Notes: generated from the letters alone by a model not told the origin. Positions 32,579-43,536 are shown, numbered from the stretch's first letter. The stretch is DNA of 64,000 nucleotides from Solibacillus sp. FSL R7-0682 (GCF_038005985.1 NZ_JBBOUI010000001.1:479501-543500); one strand, 5' to 3'. Program-made: numbers and translations.

Positions 32579-33535
32579 ATGACTAAGTATATTATTCGCC
32601 GATTATTGCAAACGATTCCCGTCTTACTTGGGGTATCCATTTTAGTATTTTCATTGATGTTCCTTATTCCTGGTGACCCGGCACAAGTAATGGCTGGAGA
32701 AGGTGCATCTAAGCAAACGGTAGAAAATTTACGAGAAAAGCTAGGGTTGAATGACCCTGCTTATGTTCAATATGGTCGTTATTTAAGTAATGCATTGCAA
32801 GGTGATTTAGGAAATTCCGTACGGAGCGGACGCCCTGTAATGGATGAAATTCAAGCGCGATTTTGGGTGACAGTTGAAGTTGCTGTTTATGCAACCATTT
32901 TAGCGGTATTTTTAGGTTTAATCGCAGGAATCATTTCCGCTGTTCGTCATTATACGTTAACGGACGTTTCGATTATGATTATTGCTTTATTTGGTCTATC
33001 GATGCCGAACTTCTGGTTAGGCTTATTATTAATTCAATGGTTTGCATTAGGTAATTTACCATTTGATATTATTAGTTTACCTGACTTTTTAAAAATGCGA
33101 CCGTCTGGTTGGGGCGATTCGTGGCGACAGATTATTTTACCTGTTATTACTCTCGGTACAGGAGGGGCCGCAATTATCGCACGAATGACACGCTCTTCTA
33201 TGCTAGAGGTAATTGGTCAAGATTACATCCGTACAGCACGTGCGAAAGGGGTATCGGAGCGTATTGTTATTTACCGCCATGCACTGAAAAATGCACTTAT
33301 TCCTGTAGTAACTGTCATCGGTTTAGAGTTCGGGGGCTTCTTAGGAGGAGCAGTACTAACAGAATCAATCTTTGCTATAAATGGAATGGGCCGATTAACG
33401 ATCGATGCGATACGTCAGCGTGACTTCCCGGTAGTACAAGGTACGGTACTCGTCATTTCTCTCCTGTTTGTACTTGTAAACTTGTTCGTAGATATTTCTT
33501 ATAAATTCTTAAATAAAAGAATTGACTTAAATTAA
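32579..33535 (+). CDS. Peptide ABC transporter permease (OppB/DppB type)
   Basis: 318 residues from ATG 32579, 8 nt after AGGAGGG. N-terminus MTKYIIRRLLQTIPVLLGVS and the loop LMFLIPGDPAQVMAGE are diagnostic of the B-type permease; six membrane segments follow and the EAA loop reads RTARAKGVSERIVIYRHALKN. Forms the membrane channel together with the C-type permease encoded just upstream. Confidence 0.93.
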   Translation: MTKYIIRRLLQTIPVLLGVSILVFSLMFLIPGDPAQVMAGEGASKQTVENLREKLGLNDPAYVQYGRYLSNALQGDLGNSVRSGRPVMDEIQARFWVTVEVAVYATILAVFLGLIAGIISAVRHYTLTDVSIMIIALFGLSMPNFWLGLLLIQWFALGNLPFDIISLPDFLKMRPSGWGDSWRQIILPVITLGTGGAAIIARMTRSSMLEVIGQDYIRTARAKGVSERIVIYRHALKNALIPVVTVIGLEFGGFLGGAVLTESIFAINGMGRLTIDAIRQRDFPVVQGTVLVISLLFVLVNLFVDISYKFLNKRIDLN

Positions 33536-33560
33536 TTAAAAAAGAAAAGAGGTGTGACCA

Positions 33561-34598
33561 ATGAATGAAATGGAAAATATTTTAGTCGTCAATAATTTAC
33601 AAACATCATTTAGTACAGATGCTGGAGAAGTACGTGCTGTAGATGGTGTTAGTTTTACAGTCCCGAAAGGAAAAACAATAGGAATTGTTGGTGAATCCGG
33701 TTCAGGAAAAAGTATTACGTCATTATCGATATTAAGATTATTAGCTTCAAATGGTAAATCAAAGGGTGGAGAGATACTTTTTAAAGGGAAAGATTTGTTG
33801 AAGCTTTCTGACAAAGCGATGAGAGAGATTCGAGGTAACCAAATTTCGATGATTTTCCAGGAACCTATGACGTCTTTAAACCCAGTATACACAGTCGGGC
33901 AACAAATTAGTGAAACACTAAAAATCCATAAAAAGCTTGGAAAAAAAGAAGCTATACAGCAATCAATCGAAATGCTAAAACTTGTAGGAATTCCATCACC
34001 TGAAAAACGTGTAAAGCAATATCCACATGAGCTTTCAGGAGGGATGCGTCAGCGTGTTATGATCGCTATGGCACTGGCATGTGACCCAGAAATTTTAATT
34101 GCTGATGAGCCTACAACAGCACTTGATGTAACGATTCAAGCACAAATTTTAGAGCTAATTAAAGATCTACAAAATCGTTTAGGCATGTCTGTTATTATGA
34201 TTACCCACGATCTTGGGGTAGTAGCAGAGACATGTGATTTTGTGGCGGTAATGTATGCTGGCCAAGTTGTAGAATATTCAGATGTGCGTTCGCTATTCAA
34301 AAATCCAAAACATCCATACACACTAGGGCTATTAAATTCATTGCCACGTCATGATGTCGATCAAGAACGCTTAATCCCGATTAAAGGGATGGTGCCAAGT
34401 CCACATGAAATGCCAGTTGGTTGCCGATTTGCACCACGCTGTCCTGCTGCAACAGGGCTTTGCCATAATCAAGAGCCAAAATTACTTAATACAGAAGAAG
34501 GTCGTTCAGAGCAAATTCGTTGCTGGATGTACTCAGAAGAATGGGATGGAGAATCGGAGGTGACGCTATATGGCGAAAAAAGAACTGTTAAAAGTTGA
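33561..34598 (+). CDS. Peptide ABC transporter ATP-binding protein (OppD/DppD type)
   Basis: 345 residues behind AGAGGTG. Walker A GESGSGKS, signature [15 protein letters not shown], Walker [13 protein letters not shown] and switch His in ITHDLG. The oligopeptide-type C-terminal extension with Cys motif ([11 protein letters not shown], plus RCW) is present; in this family these Cys residues can hold an Fe-S cluster. It energises uptake with OppF. The end of the gene overlaps the next by 29 nt, indicating coupled translation. Confidence 0.94.
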   Translation: MNEMENILVVNNLQTSFSTDAGEVRAVDGVSFTVPKGKTIGIVGESGSGKSITSLSILRLLASNGKSKGGEILFKGKDLLKLSDKAMREIRGNQISMIFQEPMTSLNPVYTVGQQISETLKIHKKLGKKEAIQQSIEMLKLVGIPSPEKRVKQYPHELSGGMRQRVMIAMALACDPEILIADEPTTALDVTIQAQILELIKDLQNRLGMSVIMITHDLGVVAETCDFVAVMYAGQVVEYSDVRSLFKNPKHPYTLGLLNSLPRHDVDQERLIPIKGMVPSPHEMPVGCRFAPRCPAATGLCHNQEPKLLNTEEGRSEQIRCWMYSEEWDGESEVTLYGEKRTVKS

Positions 34599-35583
34599 GG
34601 GGTTAAAGCAATACTTCCCTATTAAAGGTGGTTTTTTAGGGCGTACAGTGAATCACGTTAAAGCGGTCGATGATATTTCCTTTACCGTATATGAAGGGGA
34701 AACAGTAAGTATCGTAGGTGAATCAGGATGTGGTAAATCGACAACAGGTCGTGCGATTTTACGTCTTGAAGAACCGACAGATGGATCCGTAACCTTTCAA
34801 GGTACTGACATTACGAAAATATCAAAGGGGGAAATGCGTAAGTATCGTAAGGATTTACAAATCATTTTCCAAGATCCGTATGCTTCTATTAACCCGAGGC
34901 AAACTGTTGCAAGTGTTTTAAATGAAGCAATGCACATTCAAAATGTATTACCACCGGATCAACGTCGAGCACGTATTGAACAATTGCTCGAAACAGTAGG
35001 ATTACGTCCATATCAAGCAGACCGTTATCCACACGAATTCTCAGGTGGTCAGCGTCAGCGTATCGGGATTGCACGTGCCTTATCGGTAGATCCAAAATTA
35101 ATTATTTGTGACGAAGCGGTATCAGCACTAGATGTGTCCATTCAAGCACAAGTATTAAATTTATTAGAAGAACTACAGGATGAATATGGATTAACTTACT
35201 TATTTATCTCTCATGACTTAGGGGTAGTACGCCATATTTCTGACCGTATTATTGTAATGTATTTAGGTAAAATTGTGGAAATTGCAGATAAGCATAGCTT
35301 GTTTGAAAACCCACAACATCCGTATACAAAAGCGCTCTTATCAGCGATACCTGTGCCCGACCCAGATGCGGTGAAAAATCGGATCGTATTAAAAGGTGAT
35401 GTACCTTCACCAATTGATCCGCCAACAGGCTGCCGTTTCCATACTCGTTGTCCATTTGCGACGGATAGATGTCGTAAAGAAGAACCGGAACTTCGTACTA
35501 CAAGATTAATGAAAGATACACATGAGGCTGCATGTCACCACATGGAAGAAATCTCTTCTGGACAAATGGCAGTAAAACAATAA
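34570..35583 (+). CDS. Peptide ABC transporter ATP-binding protein (OppF/DppF type)
   Basis: 337 residues; the GGAGGTG ribosome site lies inside the previous gene. Starts [31 protein letters not shown], characteristic of the F subunit. Walker [10 protein letters not shown], signature [14 protein letters not shown], Walker [13 protein letters not shown], switch ISHDLGVV, and the C-terminal [17 protein letters not shown] cysteine motif. Last gene of the operon, followed by a terminator. Confidence 0.94.
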   Translation: MAKKELLKVEGLKQYFPIKGGFLGRTVNHVKAVDDISFTVYEGETVSIVGESGCGKSTTGRAILRLEEPTDGSVTFQGTDITKISKGEMRKYRKDLQIIFQDPYASINPRQTVASVLNEAMHIQNVLPPDQRRARIEQLLETVGLRPYQADRYPHEFSGGQRQRIGIARALSVDPKLIICDEAVSALDVSIQAQVLNLLEELQDEYGLTYLFISHDLGVVRHISDRIIVMYLGKIVEIADKHSLFENPQHPYTKALLSAIPVPDPDAVKNRIVLKGDVPSPIDPPTGCRFHTRCPFATDRCRKEEPELRTTRLMKDTHEAACHHMEEISSGQMAVKQ

Positions 35584-35605
35584 AACGTGGGGGAATTTTC
35601 CCGTA

Positions 35606-35649
35606 AAACCATATTATGCGAATGTCTGTTCGTGTAATGTGGTTTTTTT
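35606..35649 (+). terminator. Terminator of the peptide transporter operon
   Basis: AAACCATATTATGCGAA pairs with TTCGTGTAATGTGGTTT (G-T wobbles), then TTTT. Confidence 0.85.
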
Positions 35650-35696
35650 GTATTATGTCATGTAAACTAGGAGTAATTGAGATAGGAGGCGTAATC

Positions 35697-36875
35697 ATGA
35701 AAATATTTCATACAGCAGATTGGCATTTAGGAAAGCTTGTACAGGGTGTTTCAATGACGACAGATCAACAGTTTATATTGCAGCAATTTATCGAGGAAAT
35801 TCAAATTGAAAAACCAGATGTAATTATTATTGCAGGCGATTTATATGATCGCTCGGTACCGCCAACCGATGCGATTCAATTGTTAAATAAAACGTTCAAG
35901 CAAATTTTAATCGATGAAAAAACACCTATTGTTGCAATCGCTGGAAACCATGATAGCGCCACTCGTTTGAATTTTGGTAGTGATTTAATGAAGGCAAGTG
36001 GCCTTCATATGATTGGGCATTTAGAGAAATTTATAGAGCCTGTCATTTTGCATGATGAATACGGGGAAGTTCATTTTTATTTAGTTCCATTCGCGGAGCC
36101 ATCAACTGTACGTACTATTTTTGAGGACGACAGCATCACAACTCACGAAGCTGCCATGACAAAAATTATTGGACAAATAAACGAAAATTTAGATGAAACA
36201 AAGCGTAATATTATTGTTGCTCATGCCTTTGTTACAAAAGATGGTATGCCGGAACCGAATACGAGCGATTCAGAACGAAAACTAACAATAGGTGGTACGG
36301 AATGTATTAATTCTTCCTTGTTCGCGCCGTTTTGTTATACAGCACTTGGCCATTTACACCAGGCGCATTTTGTTGCGAATGAGACAATTCAATATGCTGG
36401 GTCACCATTAAAATATTCTGAATCAGAAGTAACGCACAAAAAAGGTTTTTTAATTGTGGATATAGATAAAGATGGACAAGTGACAGTTGAAAAAAAACTA
36501 CTAAAGCCAAAACGAGAAATGCGAATTGTAACAGGTGAGTTAGATGAAATTTTACAGCATCCTCGCGATGAGGATTATGTATTTGTGAAGTTAACTGATG
36601 ATAGTTATGTGAAGGGTGCAGTTGAGTTAATACGTACCGTTTATCCGAATGCGTTGCATATAGAAAGAACTTCCGTATATCGCCAAATTGAACAACAAAC
36701 ATCAACAATGAACCGTGTACAAATGGATGATTCAGAGCTGTTTGAATTATTTTATACAGAAATGACAGGGAATGAATTAAGCAGTGAAATAAAGGCCATT
36801 TATACGGATGTATTACAGCAACTGGCTGATAGTGAACGCGAAAAGCAGGAGGTGCTAGTACATGAAGCCGATTAA
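35697..36875 (+). CDS. sbcD: Nuclease SbcCD subunit D
   Basis: 392 residues from ATG 35697 behind ATAGGAGGC; the frame is open further upstream but without a ribosome site and through the terminator of the previous operon. The Mre11-type phosphoesterase motifs are seen in order: HTADWHLGK (Asp8, His10), AGDLYDRS, AGNHDS, and GHLHQAH. With SbcC it cuts DNA hairpins and blocked ends during replication and repair. It overlaps sbcC by 14 nt, so the two are translationally coupled. Confidence 0.95.
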   Translation: MKIFHTADWHLGKLVQGVSMTTDQQFILQQFIEEIQIEKPDVIIIAGDLYDRSVPPTDAIQLLNKTFKQILIDEKTPIVAIAGNHDSATRLNFGSDLMKASGLHMIGHLEKFIEPVILHDEYGEVHFYLVPFAEPSTVRTIFEDDSITTHEAAMTKIIGQINENLDETKRNIIVAHAFVTKDGMPEPNTSDSERKLTIGGTECINSSLFAPFCYTALGHLHQAHFVANETIQYAGSPLKYSESEVTHKKGFLIVDIDKDGQVTVEKKLLKPKREMRIVTGELDEILQHPRDEDYVFVKLTDDSYVKGAVELIRTVYPNALHIERTSVYRQIEQQTSTMNRVQMDDSELFELFYTEMTGNELSSEIKAIYTDVLQQLADSEREKQEVLVHEAD

Positions 36876-39800
36876 ATTAATGATGACAGCGTTTGGACCT
36901 TATAAGGAAAGAGAAGTAATTGATTTTACTAAGCTACATGAGCATGGCATTTTCGTCATTTCTGGTTCAACGGGTGCAGGAAAAACAACGATTTTTGATG
37001 CAATTACTTTTGCCCTTTATGATGCAGGAAGTGGGGAAGATCGTGAAAAATCTTTGTTTTTGCGTAGTGATTTTGCTGATGCTTCTGTAGATACCGAAGT
37101 GGAATTAGTTTTTGAAGTAAGAAATCGTATTTATCGTATTTGGCGTAAATTTGGACATGATGGTACTGGGGCGAAACGTGAATTTTATGATATCACAGGT
37201 GGTCAAAATGAACCGGTAGTCGAAAAGTTTCAAGTAAAACTTGTACAATCAAAGGTAGAAGAATTAATTGGCTTAACTCAGTCCCAGTTCAATCAAATTG
37301 TCATGCTACCACAAGGTGAATTTCAAAAACTCCTTACTTCAGAATCGAAACAAAAAGAAGAGATTTTTAGAAAAATCTTCAAAACAGAGCGCTTTACAAA
37401 GATGGTGGAATTATTAAGAGACAAAAAGCGTCTTGCAGAAAAAACATTTGAACAGGCGAAGATGCAGCAAGAGCATACGATTTATGAAATACAGTCAAGA
37501 CTACCTGAAAGACAATCGGACCTTTTTTTACTTATAAACAATGAACATATTAATATGTACCAAGTAGAGCAAGCGTTACAGCAAGAGCAATTATTTTATG
37601 AATTACAGGCAACTGAGCTAAAGGAACAGTATGAGCTTTTGAAGCAGCAACTAAAAAAAATAAATGAAGCATTTAGTGAGCAAAAACTTTTGAATGAGCG
37701 AATTGAAAAGTACCAACAGCGAAAGCAACAATTAATTCAATTGGAGCAACAGGAAAGCTATTACAAAGAGCAGGCAAAACGAATTGAGCTTGCAATAAAA
37801 GCGAACCAAATTGAGCCACTTGAACGTGATTATAAAAAGGCAAAAGAACAGCATAAACAGGCTACGTCAAAATGGAGCACAGCTTTATCGGAGCATGAGA
37901 ATGCACAAAAGCAGCTTCATCTAGCACAGCAAAATTATGACGAGCAGCGTCAATATGAACCACTGTTAGCGAAGTATACAAAAAATATTTCGCAGCTAGA
38001 ACAAATTGTACCGATCTACCAGTCAATTAATAATTTGCGTGAAAATGTGGAGAAGCTTTTAAAGGAACAGCAAAATGCAACTCGATTATTTGAAAAGCTG
38101 ACTTCAGAAGAACAAAATGTGAAAGAAATACATCGCAACCAGCAACAGACAGTAAAGGAATTGGAGGAATCTGTAGCAGATTATCAAAGTATTTATGAGC
38201 TGCATGCTGATATCGTACGTAAGGTAGAGCTTGTTCAAGAAGCTCAACAATTACAACAATCGGTACAAAACTTACAAAAGGAAGCAGCCGAAAAAAAAAT
38301 GATTACAGAACAACTTCAACATGAAGTGAACGAGCTAGAATTACAAGTTCGTGCCAATCATGCTGCTTTGTTAGCCTCTATGTTACAGGAAGGGGAAGCT
38401 TGTCCAGTTTGTGGTAGCTTAGAGCATCCAGTTATTCATCAAGGATCAGCGACAGAGGTTGAACAGAATGGGATGGAGGAACTTCAAAAGCGTTCTCAAA
38501 TTGCCTTACAAATATATTATCAAGTCAACTCCAAATTAGAAGTAGAGCAAAAAGCATTACAAGTGAAAATGCAACAACTTACCGATATAAACTTGTCGAC
38601 CGACGCATTAATACAATACGAGCAGCAGCGCAATGTATATAAAGAGCAATTACAGCAAATTAAACATAGACAGCAACAATTGCAGGAACAGAAGCAAAAG
38701 CTCGAACAGTTTGAAAAGCAGGCGGAAACTTTACACATACGGTTAGAAAAAGGCCGTTCGATTGTGGCCCAATTAACAACCCAATTAGCACAGGAACAAG
38801 GGAAATTAGAGCAAAGTGAAAAATCCCTTCTTCCACAATTCGAATCAGTAAAGCAGGTTATGTTAGCGTTGTCACAAGAACAGGAAAAATACGACTCCTT
38901 AAAACGACGAATCGAACAAACTACATTACAACTTCAACAGGCTCAATTAGATGAAAAAACAAATGCTGTTAATTTACAACATGCAAAGAACCGTAATGTA
39001 GAATTTGAGCAAGAGGAGTTGTTAACTTATAACCGATTTAACGAAGCACTTCAATGCGAGCATTTTGATGAAGAAAGCTACCGTAATGCGCTCTTATCAG
39101 TGGATACACAGCAACAAATACGACTAGCAATTGAACAATTTAAACAAAATCTGCATACGTTAACAGTGCAATTAGCTGAAGACAAGCCGTATCTTGAAGA
39201 GAAAGCATTAGTTGATTTAACGGATTGGGAACAACAAATTAGTGAGCTAACCGAGAAAGTAGAAAAGTTCTATGCAGATTTCAAATTAGCACAGTTTTAC
39301 GTTGAACAATGCCAAGCAACGCAGGAAAAATTAATGCAAGTGGCGGAGCAAATTGAAGAGTATAAGTCTAAGCTTATGCAGGTAGAACATGTCTATGATT
39401 TAATACGTGGTCAAAATGAAGCAAAAATCTCTTTTGAACGTTTTGCCCAAATTGGCTATTTAGAAATGGTTACGCATGCTGCGAATGAGCGTCTCCGTAT
39501 TTTATCAAACGGGCAATACTTCTTGAAGTCTACAGGAAGGAAAGAAGGAAATGCGCAAAGCGGGTTAAGTATAGATGTATTCGATAGTAATACAGGTCAA
39601 ACACGTGACGTGAAAACCTTATCGGGTGGTGAAAAGTTTAACGCCTCATTAGCATTAGCATTAGGGATGGCAGACGTCATTCAAAGTGTACAAGGCAGTG
39701 TCCATATTGATACGATGTTTATTGATGAAGGTTTTGGGACATTAGATGAAGAGGCATTAAGACGCGCCATTGACATTCTCATCGATTTACAGCAAACAGG

Positions 39801-39915
39801 TAGATTAATTGGTGTAATCTCTCACGTAGCCGAATTAAAAGCTGCAATGCCTGCCATTTTACAAGTTCAAAAACTAAAAGAAGGACATAGTCGAACTGAG
39901 ATTATTGTTAAGTAA
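36862..39915 (+). CDS. sbcC: Nuclease SbcCD subunit C (Rad50-like ATPase)
   Basis: 1017 residues, ATG after AGGAGGTG. Walker A GSTGAGKTT at residues 35-43, then long Gln/Glu-rich coiled coils broken by the zinc hook Cys514-Pro-Val-Cys517 (ACPVCGSLEHP), which dimerises two molecules. The C-terminal lobe has TLSGGEKFNASLALALG (signature) and TMFIDEGFGTLDEEAL (Walker B). Complete relative to family size. The coiled coil is unusually Gln-rich (many EQQ and LQQ runs). Functions with SbcD as a DNA end-processing machine. Confidence 0.95.
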   Translation: MKPIKLMMTAFGPYKEREVIDFTKLHEHGIFVISGSTGAGKTTIFDAITFALYDAGSGEDREKSLFLRSDFADASVDTEVELVFEVRNRIYRIWRKFGHDGTGAKREFYDITGGQNEPVVEKFQVKLVQSKVEELIGLTQSQFNQIVMLPQGEFQKLLTSESKQKEEIFRKIFKTERFTKMVELLRDKKRLAEKTFEQAKMQQEHTIYEIQSRLPERQSDLFLLINNEHINMYQVEQALQQEQLFYELQATELKEQYELLKQQLKKINEAFSEQKLLNERIEKYQQRKQQLIQLEQQESYYKEQAKRIELAIKANQIEPLERDYKKAKEQHKQATSKWSTALSEHENAQKQLHLAQQNYDEQRQYEPLLAKYTKNISQLEQIVPIYQSINNLRENVEKLLKEQQNATRLFEKLTSEEQNVKEIHRNQQQTVKELEESVADYQSIYELHADIVRKVELVQEAQQLQQSVQNLQKEAAEKKMITEQLQHEVNELELQVRANHAALLASMLQEGEACPVCGSLEHPVIHQGSATEVEQNGMEELQKRSQIALQIYYQVNSKLEVEQKALQVKMQQLTDINLSTDALIQYEQQRNVYKEQLQQIKHRQQQLQEQKQKLEQFEKQAETLHIRLEKGRSIVAQLTTQLAQEQGKLEQSEKSLLPQFESVKQVMLALSQEQEKYDSLKRRIEQTTLQLQQAQLDEKTNAVNLQHAKNRNVEFEQEELLTYNRFNEALQCEHFDEESYRNALLSVDTQQQIRLAIEQFKQNLHTLTVQLAEDKPYLEEKALVDLTDWEQQISELTEKVEKFYADFKLAQFYVEQCQATQEKLMQVAEQIEEYKSKLMQVEHVYDLIRGQNEAKISFERFAQIGYLEMVTHAANERLRILSNGQYFLKSTGRKEGNAQSGLSIDVFDSNTGQTRDVKTLSGGEKFNASLALALGMADVIQSVQGSVHIDTMFIDEGFGTLDEEALRRAIDILIDLQQTGRLIGVISHVAELKAAMPAILQVQKLKEGHSRTEIIVK

Positions 39916-39960
39916 AGCTTGCTTGAGATAATCGAAACATTAATTAATTCGTTCATAAGC

Positions 39961-40072
39961 GAAAGAGGTCACGCCATCGGAAAGCGTTCCCGCGAAGGAA
40001 ATCAATTACAAAAAAACATCATTTTTCTCACTCGAGAAAAATGATGTTTTGGTTTTGTCCCAGCCTCTTTTT
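39961..40072 (-). repeat. Dispersed repeat, copy B
   Basis: Read on the minus strand it starts AAAGAGGCTGGGACAAAA, then the hairpin AAAACATCATTTTTCTC/GAGAAAAATGATGTTTTTTT, then TTGTAATTGATTTCC and GGGAACGCTTTCC, matching copy A at 11604-11704 with few differences. Its ends (GAAAGAGG and CCTCTTTT on the plus strand) are short inverted repeats. The hairpin may also terminate sbcDC. Confidence 0.7.
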
Positions 40073-40115
40073 TCGGTGCGCTTGGACGTTTTTGTTATTT
40101 CTCACCTTAACATGT

Positions 40116-40244
40116 TTAACGTCGTGGCATACGTGGAGTACTTGGTGATTTTGCTACTGATTTTTTATCAATAACCTTTTTAATAATTGGATAAAGAATA
40201 GGTCCGTATTTTATCGCTGTTTGAATAATTTTTTTGATTTTCAA
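40116..40244 (-). CDS. Small basic protein (42 aa)
   Basis: TTG at 40244 follows GAAGGAGTG; TAA at 40116-40118. Peptide begins MKIKKIIQTAIKYGPILYPI and is followed by IKKVIDKKSV and a Ser/Pro/Arg tail ending RMPRR. The core pattern KYGPILYPIIKKV with a basic tail recurs, as far as I recall, in small uncharacterised Bacillales proteins. An amphipathic basic helix suggests membrane-surface or nucleic-acid binding. Supported by the good ribosome site; function unknown. Confidence 0.65.
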   Translation of the reverse strand: MKIKKIIQTAIKYGPILYPIIKKVIDKKSVAKSPSTPRMPRR

Positions 40245-40310
40245 TGCGAGCACTCCTTCATTTGTCCGATATTAGTAGCAATATACCCAATAAATGAACA
40301 AACATAAACA

Positions 40311-40634
40311 TTAGCGTAATACTTTTATCGCCTGGACTAAGTTCCAAATTGCTAGTATAAATGTAAAAATCGAATAGAGGATAAATGCAATAATAAAAAC
40401 ATAGAAAAATGAATCCCCAGTAGAATCAAATGAAACCATAAATGCAGAAGTAAAGAACACAATAACGAAAATAATACCTAAAATGATTGGGATAATATGA
40501 GATATTAATGCACGCTTAGCATGGTGTCTTACAAGGTCTTCTTTACTGACAAAAAACAATACAATTGGCACAATAAATGGTGCAAAGAAGAAGCTTAAAT
40601 AGCCTAATGCGCTTAACCCTTTTGATTGATCCAT
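40311..40634 (-). CDS. DUF4870 family membrane protein
   Basis: 107 residues from ATG 40634, behind AAGGAGTG; the ATG at 40643 lies too close to that site. Three hydrophobic segments (about 10-32, 50-72, 80-102) with the conserved family phrase VRHHAKRALISHI between the first two. DUF4870/Tic20-like small membrane proteins have no settled role. Monocistronic, 66 bp from the small basic gene. Confidence 0.82.
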   Translation of the reverse strand: MDQSKGLSALGYLSFFFAPFIVPIVLFFVSKEDLVRHHAKRALISHIIPIILGIIFVIVFFTSAFMVSFDSTGDSFFYVFIIAFILYSIFTFILAIWNLVQAIKVLR

Positions 40635-40768
40635 TGTAATCACTCCTTTTCCTTTTATACGAAAAACGTATTAATTGGTTTCAAAAATAGAATATTAATT
40701 TATGGTCTTGTAAATTGTGGTACTATTCGGTACAATGAGCTTGTTCAAACAATAAAAATTAGATGTAC

Positions 40769-40912
40769 CACAAGGGGGGCCGAGTTAGTCGGCTGAGATT
40801 GCGCACGATTGCGCTGACTCTTTGAACCTGTAAGTTAACACTTGCGTAGGGATGTGGATAGAAACCGACTGTTCAAACGATAGTCAGGCTTTTGTCCTGA
40901 TTATCGTTTTTT
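40769..40912 (+). promoter_or_regulatory. TPP (THI-box) riboswitch with terminator
   Basis: The two invariant halves are visible: CGGCTGAGATTGCGC (pyrimidine-sensing helix) and the thi-box stretch TTTGAACCTGTAAG...CTTGCGTAGGGA, closed by AGGGGGGCCGAG near 40772. A terminator follows: AACGATAGTCAGG pairs with CCTGATTATCGTT, then six T (40876-40912). TPP binding should favour termination and shut off thiT. Confidence 0.95.
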
Positions 40913-40964
40913 GTTTCTATTCCTTCTTTAAACTCCTACATCGGAAAAAAGAAAGGGGATTGTT

Positions 40965-41528
40965 ATGAACAAAACAAGATTATTAATGATGGTAGAAATT
41001 GCGATATTTGCTGCTATCGGACTCGTACTGGATCAGTTTTCATTTAAAATGTGGGCACAAGGTGGTTCAATTAGCTTTGTTATGCTACCTATTATCATAA
41101 TGGCGATTCGCTGGGGCATTACTGCTGGTTTAACTACAGGGTTATTAATTGGCGTATTACAAATGATGTTCGGTGCGTATATTTTACACTGGATGCAAGC
41201 GATTTTAGATTATGGAATTGCCTTTACGGTAGTAGGCTTAGCTGCGATTGTTCGAAAACCATTACTTGAGGCAACAAAAACGCTTGATAAGGGAAAAATG
41301 ATCTTCTATATTATAATGGGCACATTACTTGGCGGAACATTACGCTTTATTGCACATTTACTTGCAGGTGTTGTATTCTTTGGTGATTCTGCAGGAGAAA
41401 AGAATGTTTGGATATTCTCGATTATTTATAATGGGTCGTACATGTTACCAGCAACGATTATTACAGCGATTGTAGCAGTACTATTATTTACATCTGCTCC
41501 TCGCTTATTACAAACAGCGAAAAATTAA
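40965..41528 (+). CDS. thiT: Thiamine ECF transporter substrate-binding membrane protein ThiT
   Basis: 187 residues behind AAAGGGGAT, six membrane segments. The family's conserved stretches are present: EIAIFAAIGLVLD, then W-x-x-GGSISFVMLPII, IRWGITAGLTTGLLIG and HWMQAILDYGIAFTVVG (thiamine-contacting Trp and Tyr/Asp region) and TLRFIAHLLAGVVFFG. It binds thiamine and works with the shared EcfA-EcfA'-EcfT module encoded elsewhere. Control by the TPP riboswitch confirms the assignment. Confidence 0.96.
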   Translation: MNKTRLLMMVEIAIFAAIGLVLDQFSFKMWAQGGSISFVMLPIIIMAIRWGITAGLTTGLLIGVLQMMFGAYILHWMQAILDYGIAFTVVGLAAIVRKPLLEATKTLDKGKMIFYIIMGTLLGGTLRFIAHLLAGVVFFGDSAGEKNVWIFSIIYNGSYMLPATIITAIVAVLLFTSAPRLLQTAKN

Positions 41529-41538
41529 CTTGAAATAT

Positions 41539-41570
41539 GCAAAAAGTGCCTTCTATTGGGCACTTTTTTT
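41539..41570 (+). terminator. Terminator after thiT
   Basis: AAAAAGTGCC-TTCTATT-GGGCACTTTTTTT. Confidence 0.9.
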
Positions 41571-41716
41571 AATTTTAATACAACATAATAAAAACTAAGG
41601 TAGCAAAAACTGCAGCACCTCCGTAAATTAAAAATAGTAGACCTTTTTATACTGTTTTAAATTCAGTTAAACGCCCTTGAATCCCTGAGAAATCGAATAA
41701 TTGAAAAAAGCTTTGA

Positions 41717-42538
<822 letters not shown>

Positions 42539-42540
42539 TG

Positions 42541-42580
42541 AAAAAATCGCGGGACTATAAAAGTCTTCGCGATTTTTTTT
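42541..42580 (+). terminator. Terminator after map
   Basis: AAAAAATCGCG...CGCGATTTTTTTT with an inner GGACT/AGTCT pairing. Confidence 0.9.
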
Positions 42581-42702
42581 ACTACAAAGTATAGCGAAAG
42601 CATATGCTAACAAAAGACCTACAATAAAAAGTTAACTACAATTACCATTTCAAGGGACTTTCAAGTAAAATAATAATAACTAGATTGAGGAGGGGGATCT
42701 GG

Positions 42703-43536
42703 ATGAAGAAATTAAAAGACCTAGATTTATCAGTGACATTAGATAAGAAAATGTATAAGAAAAAATTAAAAGTTTTACAATATGAAATGCTGAATGCACA
42801 GCAATTTTTATTCAACAATAAAATTGGATTAATTTTAGCATTTGAAGGAATGGACGCAGCAGGTAAAGGTGGAGCCATTAAACGTTTATCAGAACGTATT
42901 GATCCACGTGGATTAATTGTTCATCCGATTTCAGCGCCTCAACCACATGAGAAGCGTTATCATTATATGCATCGTTTTTGGAGAAAGCTTCCGCAACATG
43001 GTCAAATTGCCATTTTCGACCGCTCCTGGTATGGACGCGTACTAGTTGAGCGTATTGAAGGGTTTGCATCAGATGATCAATGGAAGCGTGCCTATGAAGA
43101 AATTAATGAGTTTGAAAAGCAGCTCGTAGACGAAGACTATATAATAATTAAATTTTGGATTCATATTGATTCAGAGGAACAATTGAAACGTTTCAATGAA
43201 CGCGCGGCTGATCCATATAAATCATGGAAGTTGACAGACGAAGATTGGCGTAACCGTGATAAATTTGATTTGTATTGTGAAGCAGCAGATGAAATGTTTG
43301 CTAAAACAGATAGAGAAAATGCACCTTGGAACCTAATTCCTGGAAACGACAAGCTATATGCACGCGTGCAAGTATTGAAGGAAGTAATTGCACATGTTGA
43401 AAAGGAAGTTGCACGTCGCGGCTTACAATTAACTAATGTCTATGAAAATCAACACTTAGAAGAAGCAGCCGCAACGTCGGAACAACAAGAACTACCTGTT
43501 ACAACAAAAAAAGCTAGGAAGAAAAAGACAAAATAA
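42703..43536 (+). CDS. ppk2: Polyphosphate kinase 2 family protein
   Basis: 277 residues from ATG 42703 behind GAGGAGGGGGAT. Walker A is EGMDAAGKGG (residues 48-57), the lid region includes RIDPRGLIVHPISAPQ, and Walker B is IAIFDRSWYGRVLVER. A single PPK2 domain of about 230 residues, plus a basic tail (KKARKKKTK). PPK2 enzymes phosphorylate nucleoside mono- or diphosphates with polyphosphate, or the reverse; single-domain class II and III members use AMP/GMP. Which class applies is not decided here. Confidence 0.92.
   Translation: MKKLKDLDLSVTLDKKMYKKKLKVLQYEMLNAQQFLFNNKIGLILAFEGMDAAGKGGAIKRLSERIDPRGLIVHPISAPQPHEKRYHYMHRFWRKLPQHGQIAIFDRSWYGRVLVERIEGFASDDQWKRAYEEINEFEKQLVDEDYIIIKFWIHIDSEEQLKRFNERAADPYKSWKLTDEDWRNRDKFDLYCEAADEMFAKTDRENAPWNLIPGNDKLYARVQVLKEVIAHVEKEVARRGLQLTNVYENQHLEEAAATSEQQELPVTTKKARKKKTK

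Noticed and set aside
38520-38738. Cys-rich antisense frame inside sbcC
   Set aside because: Arises from antisense reading of Gln/Glu-rich coiled-coil codons (CAA/GCA give Cys and Leu on the other strand).
41575-41646. Minus-strand hydrophobic frame (GLLFLIYGGAAVFATLVF...) in the gap between thiT and map
   Set aside because: Looks like a membrane helix, but an in-frame stop lies just upstream and no start codon or ribosome site exists. At most a remnant of a small gene.
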